A DNA stretch of 64,000 nt from Syntrophobotulus glycolicus DSM 8271 (GTDB lineage: Bacteria; Bacillota; Desulfitobacteriia; Desulfitobacteriales; Syntrophobotulaceae): NCBI RefSeq assembly GCF_000190635.1, contig NC_015172.1:992001-1056000 (forward strand), given 5' to 3'. The notes beneath the pieces are model-generated. The model saw only the letters and a list, made by a program, of their open reading frames with translations, made no database searches and was not told where the DNA came from. Below are positions 61,516 to 64,000 of the stretch, one piece after another. Every line of letters begins with the position of its first letter. The stretch's first letter is position 1. A program made the position numbers and the translations under genes.

Positions 61516-63133
61516 ATGCATAATCAAGCCTTAAGCCTTCTGAAAAAGATGCTTGGCTACAAGTGCTGCGTTTCGCGATGGCCAATGGGAGGCCATTGAC
61601 GCCACTCTGCGGGGACGGAAAACGCTGATTGTACAGCGGGCTGGGGCAAGAGTATTGTGTATTTTATTGGAGCAAAGCTGTTGAGAGAGCGCGGCGCCGG
61701 CCCGACCCTTTTAATCAGTCCGTTATTGTCTTTAATGAGAAGCCAGATAGAAAACGCGCTTAAGATAGGAATCGTGGCGGAAACCATCAACAGTGACAAT
61801 GTATCAGGGTGGCAGGAAATAGAAGAGAGACTGCGTAAAGGAGAAATCGATATTCTCTTGTTGTCCCCTGAAAGACTGGGAAATAAGGATTTTACAGAGC
61901 GGGTCCTTCCTCAAGTGACCGGCGGAATCGGCATGTTGGTCGTTGATGAGGCCCACTGTATTTCTGATTGGGGACATGATTTCAGGTCAGACTACCGGAG
62001 AATTATCCGGACCATTCAACAGCTGCCCGCCAGTGTCCCCTTGGCAGCGACAACAGCTACGGCCAACCAAAGAGTTGTCGACGACATTAAGGCTCAGCTG
62101 GGTGAGGGATTAGCGATCATTCGCGGTCCTTTAAGCAGAGAATCGCTCAGACTCCAAGTGATAAAATTAGCGGACCAAGCGGAACGGCTGGCCTGGCTTT
62201 ACAAGAATCTTCCCCAAATGGATGGGTTCTGGATTATCTATTGCTCTACGACCTCGGACGGCAATAAGGTAGCGAAATGGCTACGGAGCAAAGGAATCAA
62301 TGCTTTGGAATACCATGCAGGATTATCCAAGGATTTTGGCGAAAAGATCAGATTACTGCGCAAAGAGAAAAAGAATTGGCGGATATCAAACAGTTCGTTG
62401 ATACCGAAGAATGCTATATGCGCTATATTTCTGCAAAGCTGGATGATCCGCATGGAAAAAACTGTGGAGAATGCAGCAACTGTCTCAATACAAAATTTTT
62501 TCCAGAGGAAGTTTCCAGAGCAATTGTACTGGAAGCAATCAGGTTCTTAAAAGGGGATTATCAAGATATTGACCCCAGAAAACAGTGGCCTGCCGGTATA
62601 GTGGATCAATCTGCGCGAAAAATATCGGAGGCGGAACAAAATTTCCCCGGCAAGATCTTAAGCACTTATGGAGATGCCGGCTGGGGAAGGGTGGTCGCCC
62701 AAAATAAATATCAGGATGATTATTTCAGCGATGAACTTGTGGAGGCTTCCGCGGAATTGATTCGGGATACCATACTGAAAGAAGATTTAGAGTGGGTGAC
62801 TTCCGTACTTTCACTTCGCAAACCCGAACTAGTCAAGAGCTTTGCGCAAAGGCTTGCCGGGAAACTTCATCTACCTTATTTGGAGGTGCTTGAAAAAAGC
62901 GGCGACACTCCTTCGCAAAAGAAAATGGAGAATAGCTATCAGCAGTGTAAGAATGCTTTTCACGGTTTTACGGTCGTCGGAGACGTACCCGACTTACCGG
63001 TTCTTTTGGTAGATGATATCATAGATTCCGGTTGGACATTAACAGTTTGTGGGATACTGTTAAGAAGAGAAGGCTCGGCCCGGTGTACCCCTTCGCTTTA
63101 GCGAGAGCGTCGGTGGCGGAAGGTGGGGATTGA
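61516..63133 (+). pseudogene. RecQ-family helicase-phosphoribosyltransferase gene, multiply frameshifted and deleted
   Basis: AGGGGAGAAAG precedes ATG 61516. In pieces: MHNQALSLLKKMLG; in a second frame FRDGQWEAIDATLRGRKTLI; then WGKSIVYFIGAKLLRERGAG with SPLLSLMRSQ, VVDEAHCISDWGHDFRSDYR and AATTATAN (RecQ motifs Ia-III). After YHAGLSKDFGEKIRLL the helicase core motifs V-VI are deleted; sense resumes near 62370 with the CGECSNCLN zinc site and a phosphoribosyltransferase-like VLLVDDIIDSGWTLTVCGIL. A last frameshift separates the end GPVYPFALARASV. No active enzyme is possible. Confidence 0.85.
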
Positions 63134-63292
63134 ATGCATAGCAAAATAATATTTGAACGATCAAACGCAAGGGCTACAAAACATTTTGGTTTACCCTAAC
63201 ATACGGGAAAATATTTTCTTAAATTCCAGAAAAAAAATTCTTTAAATTCCAGAAAATTAGTAAGCCGTTTGCTTCAGAAAAATCCATTCATA

Positions 63293-64000
63293 TCAGCAAA
63301 TCCCCGTTACCATCCCCCGTATCTCATTAAACAAACTTCTCGGCTTATTTTTGAAACTTTTAAGACTATAGGAATGATACCGCCCATCCGAGGTATGCAC
63401 GGCGATTTCACCGTTAGCAAGGCGGATAATGCTGTTATTAAATTCGAACCCTTCTACCTTATCCTGATCTCCATCAATCTTTACCACAGATGCTAGACGC
63501 TTCAACTCGGTATATAGACGTAGTTCTTCCGTAGACCGGATATATAATTCAGGAACGTACTCACTGTTCTCCAGAAGAAACTTGTTTGTAAAAATGTTTA
63601 CACGCGGTCCAAATTCTCGCACCTTGATCGGGCAATTCAGCTCGGTCCATTCCTGTACATCAAAACGATAGTACCATTCATCCTGCTTGCTCTTTGTAGG
63701 GATTTCCGTAATGTCTTTACGCTTGACTGTGCTACATCTGAGTACTGAACCATACAGACGGATGCCAGAATCATGACCAAAAATGTTATCAGATTGATAG
63801 AGTGCAATGTAATGTATAGGGAAGCGGTTATCTGCTATTCTCCTAACCGGAATATGATAGAACTTATAAGCAATATTCGCCTTTAACTGCTCCTTGCTGC
63901 GAACAACACCGACCATAACGTCACGGACACTTAAGTCATTATCAACAAGTTTTTCTGTGATCCCAACAGGTAAGGTGGCACGTTCAAATGCTGATTCTGG
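63293..64000 (-). CDS. C-terminal part of a DUF2357-like/unnamed nuclease-associated protein (partial)
   Basis: An open frame of 235 codons that enters from beyond the right edge and ends at 63293. Features: SVRDVMVGVVRSKEQLKANI at the start of the visible part, YHIPVRR, IHYIALYQSDNIFGHDSGIR, LYGSVLRCSTVKRKDITEIP, YYRFDVQEWTEL and IRSTEELRLYTELKRL. I have a memory of such sequences as the tail of large hypothetical proteins beside restriction/defence ATPases, but cannot name the family securely. Nothing shows its N-terminus. Its place at the end of the defence-like stretch is suggestive. Confidence 0.6.
   Translation of the reverse strand, partial: PESAFERATLPVGITEKLVDNDLSVRDVMVGVVRSKEQLKANIAYKFYHIPVRRIADNRFPIHYIALYQSDNIFGHDSGIRLYGSVLRCSTVKRKDITEIPTKSKQDEWYYRFDVQEWTELNCPIKVREFGPRVNIFTNKFLLENSEYVPELYIRSTEELRLYTELKRLASVVKIDGDQDKVEGFEFNNSIIRLANGEIAVHTSDGRYHSYSLKSFKNKPRSLFNEIRGMVTGIC

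Overview
The window looks like a chromosomal segment from an anaerobic, endospore-lineage Firmicute (class Clostridia, perhaps a Peptococcaceae/Desulfitobacterium-like organism). That is an inference from oxygen-sensitive 2-hydroxyacyl-CoA-dehydratase-type proteins, strong AGGAGG-like ribosome sites, TTG/GTG starts, ECF sigma/anti-sigma pairs and SLH-domain surface proteins. Base composition shifts sharply between blocks (AT-rich bacteriocin island, GC-rich surface-protein block and giant helicase), so much of the window is accessory DNA. No rRNA, complete tRNA or CRISPR array was seen.

Layout. 0.4-2.1 kb: ywbE-like gene, wreck of an AAA ATPase gene, thpR and def. 2.3-6.8 kb: LacI-type regulator with a heterodimeric ABC exporter (minus strand). 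7.2-14.7 kb: divergent operon with an SsuABC/TauABC-type importer wrapped around a 2-hydroxyacyl-CoA dehydratase-type activator and two HgdB-like iron-sulfur subunits, then an MFS transporter; a near-perfect 27-bp palindrome and a consensus sigma-A promoter lie in the divergent gap. 15-18 kb: peptidase C26, DUF4143 ATPase, GNAT. 18.1-26.2 kb: GC-rich block with a serine-recombinase remnant, HTH protein, ECF-like sigma factor, membrane proteins, PrsW-like protease and a 1618-residue modular surface protein.

26.3-42.6 kb: lactococcin-972-type bacteriocin island on the minus strand. It has one intact bacteriocin gene, three full DUF1430 membrane proteins, two ABC ATPases with identical protein sequence, a third ATPase cut to ten codons, a chimeric bacteriocin tail, a bacteriocin signal-peptide stub, two paralogous small anchored proteins, lipoproteins, a solo LuxR-type HTH protein and an ECF sigma/anti-sigma/secreted-protein operon. 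A roughly 150-bp non-coding element is repeated through the island and resembles the leader of the anti-sigma gene.

43-50 kb: lipoprotein, KatG, a truncated cassette (DUF4180, VanZ-like), an XRE regulator plus single-domain response regulator, and a SLOG-fold protein. 50-64 kb: likely defence island with a DEDDh exonuclease-TerB-BRCT protein, a 1992-residue DUF4011/SF1 helicase/Vsr-like/DUF3320 protein, a 688-residue ATPase, a RelE-type toxin module, a wrecked AbrB-type antitoxin containing a perfect 28-bp inverted repeat, a wrecked RecQ-phosphoribosyltransferase gene and a partial gene at the right edge.

The strongest candidates for something under-described are the transporter-embedded dehydratase/reductase module, the repeatedly recombined bacteriocin island with its dispersed leader element, the sigma/PrsW/surface-protein module, and the exonuclease-helicase-ATPase trio.
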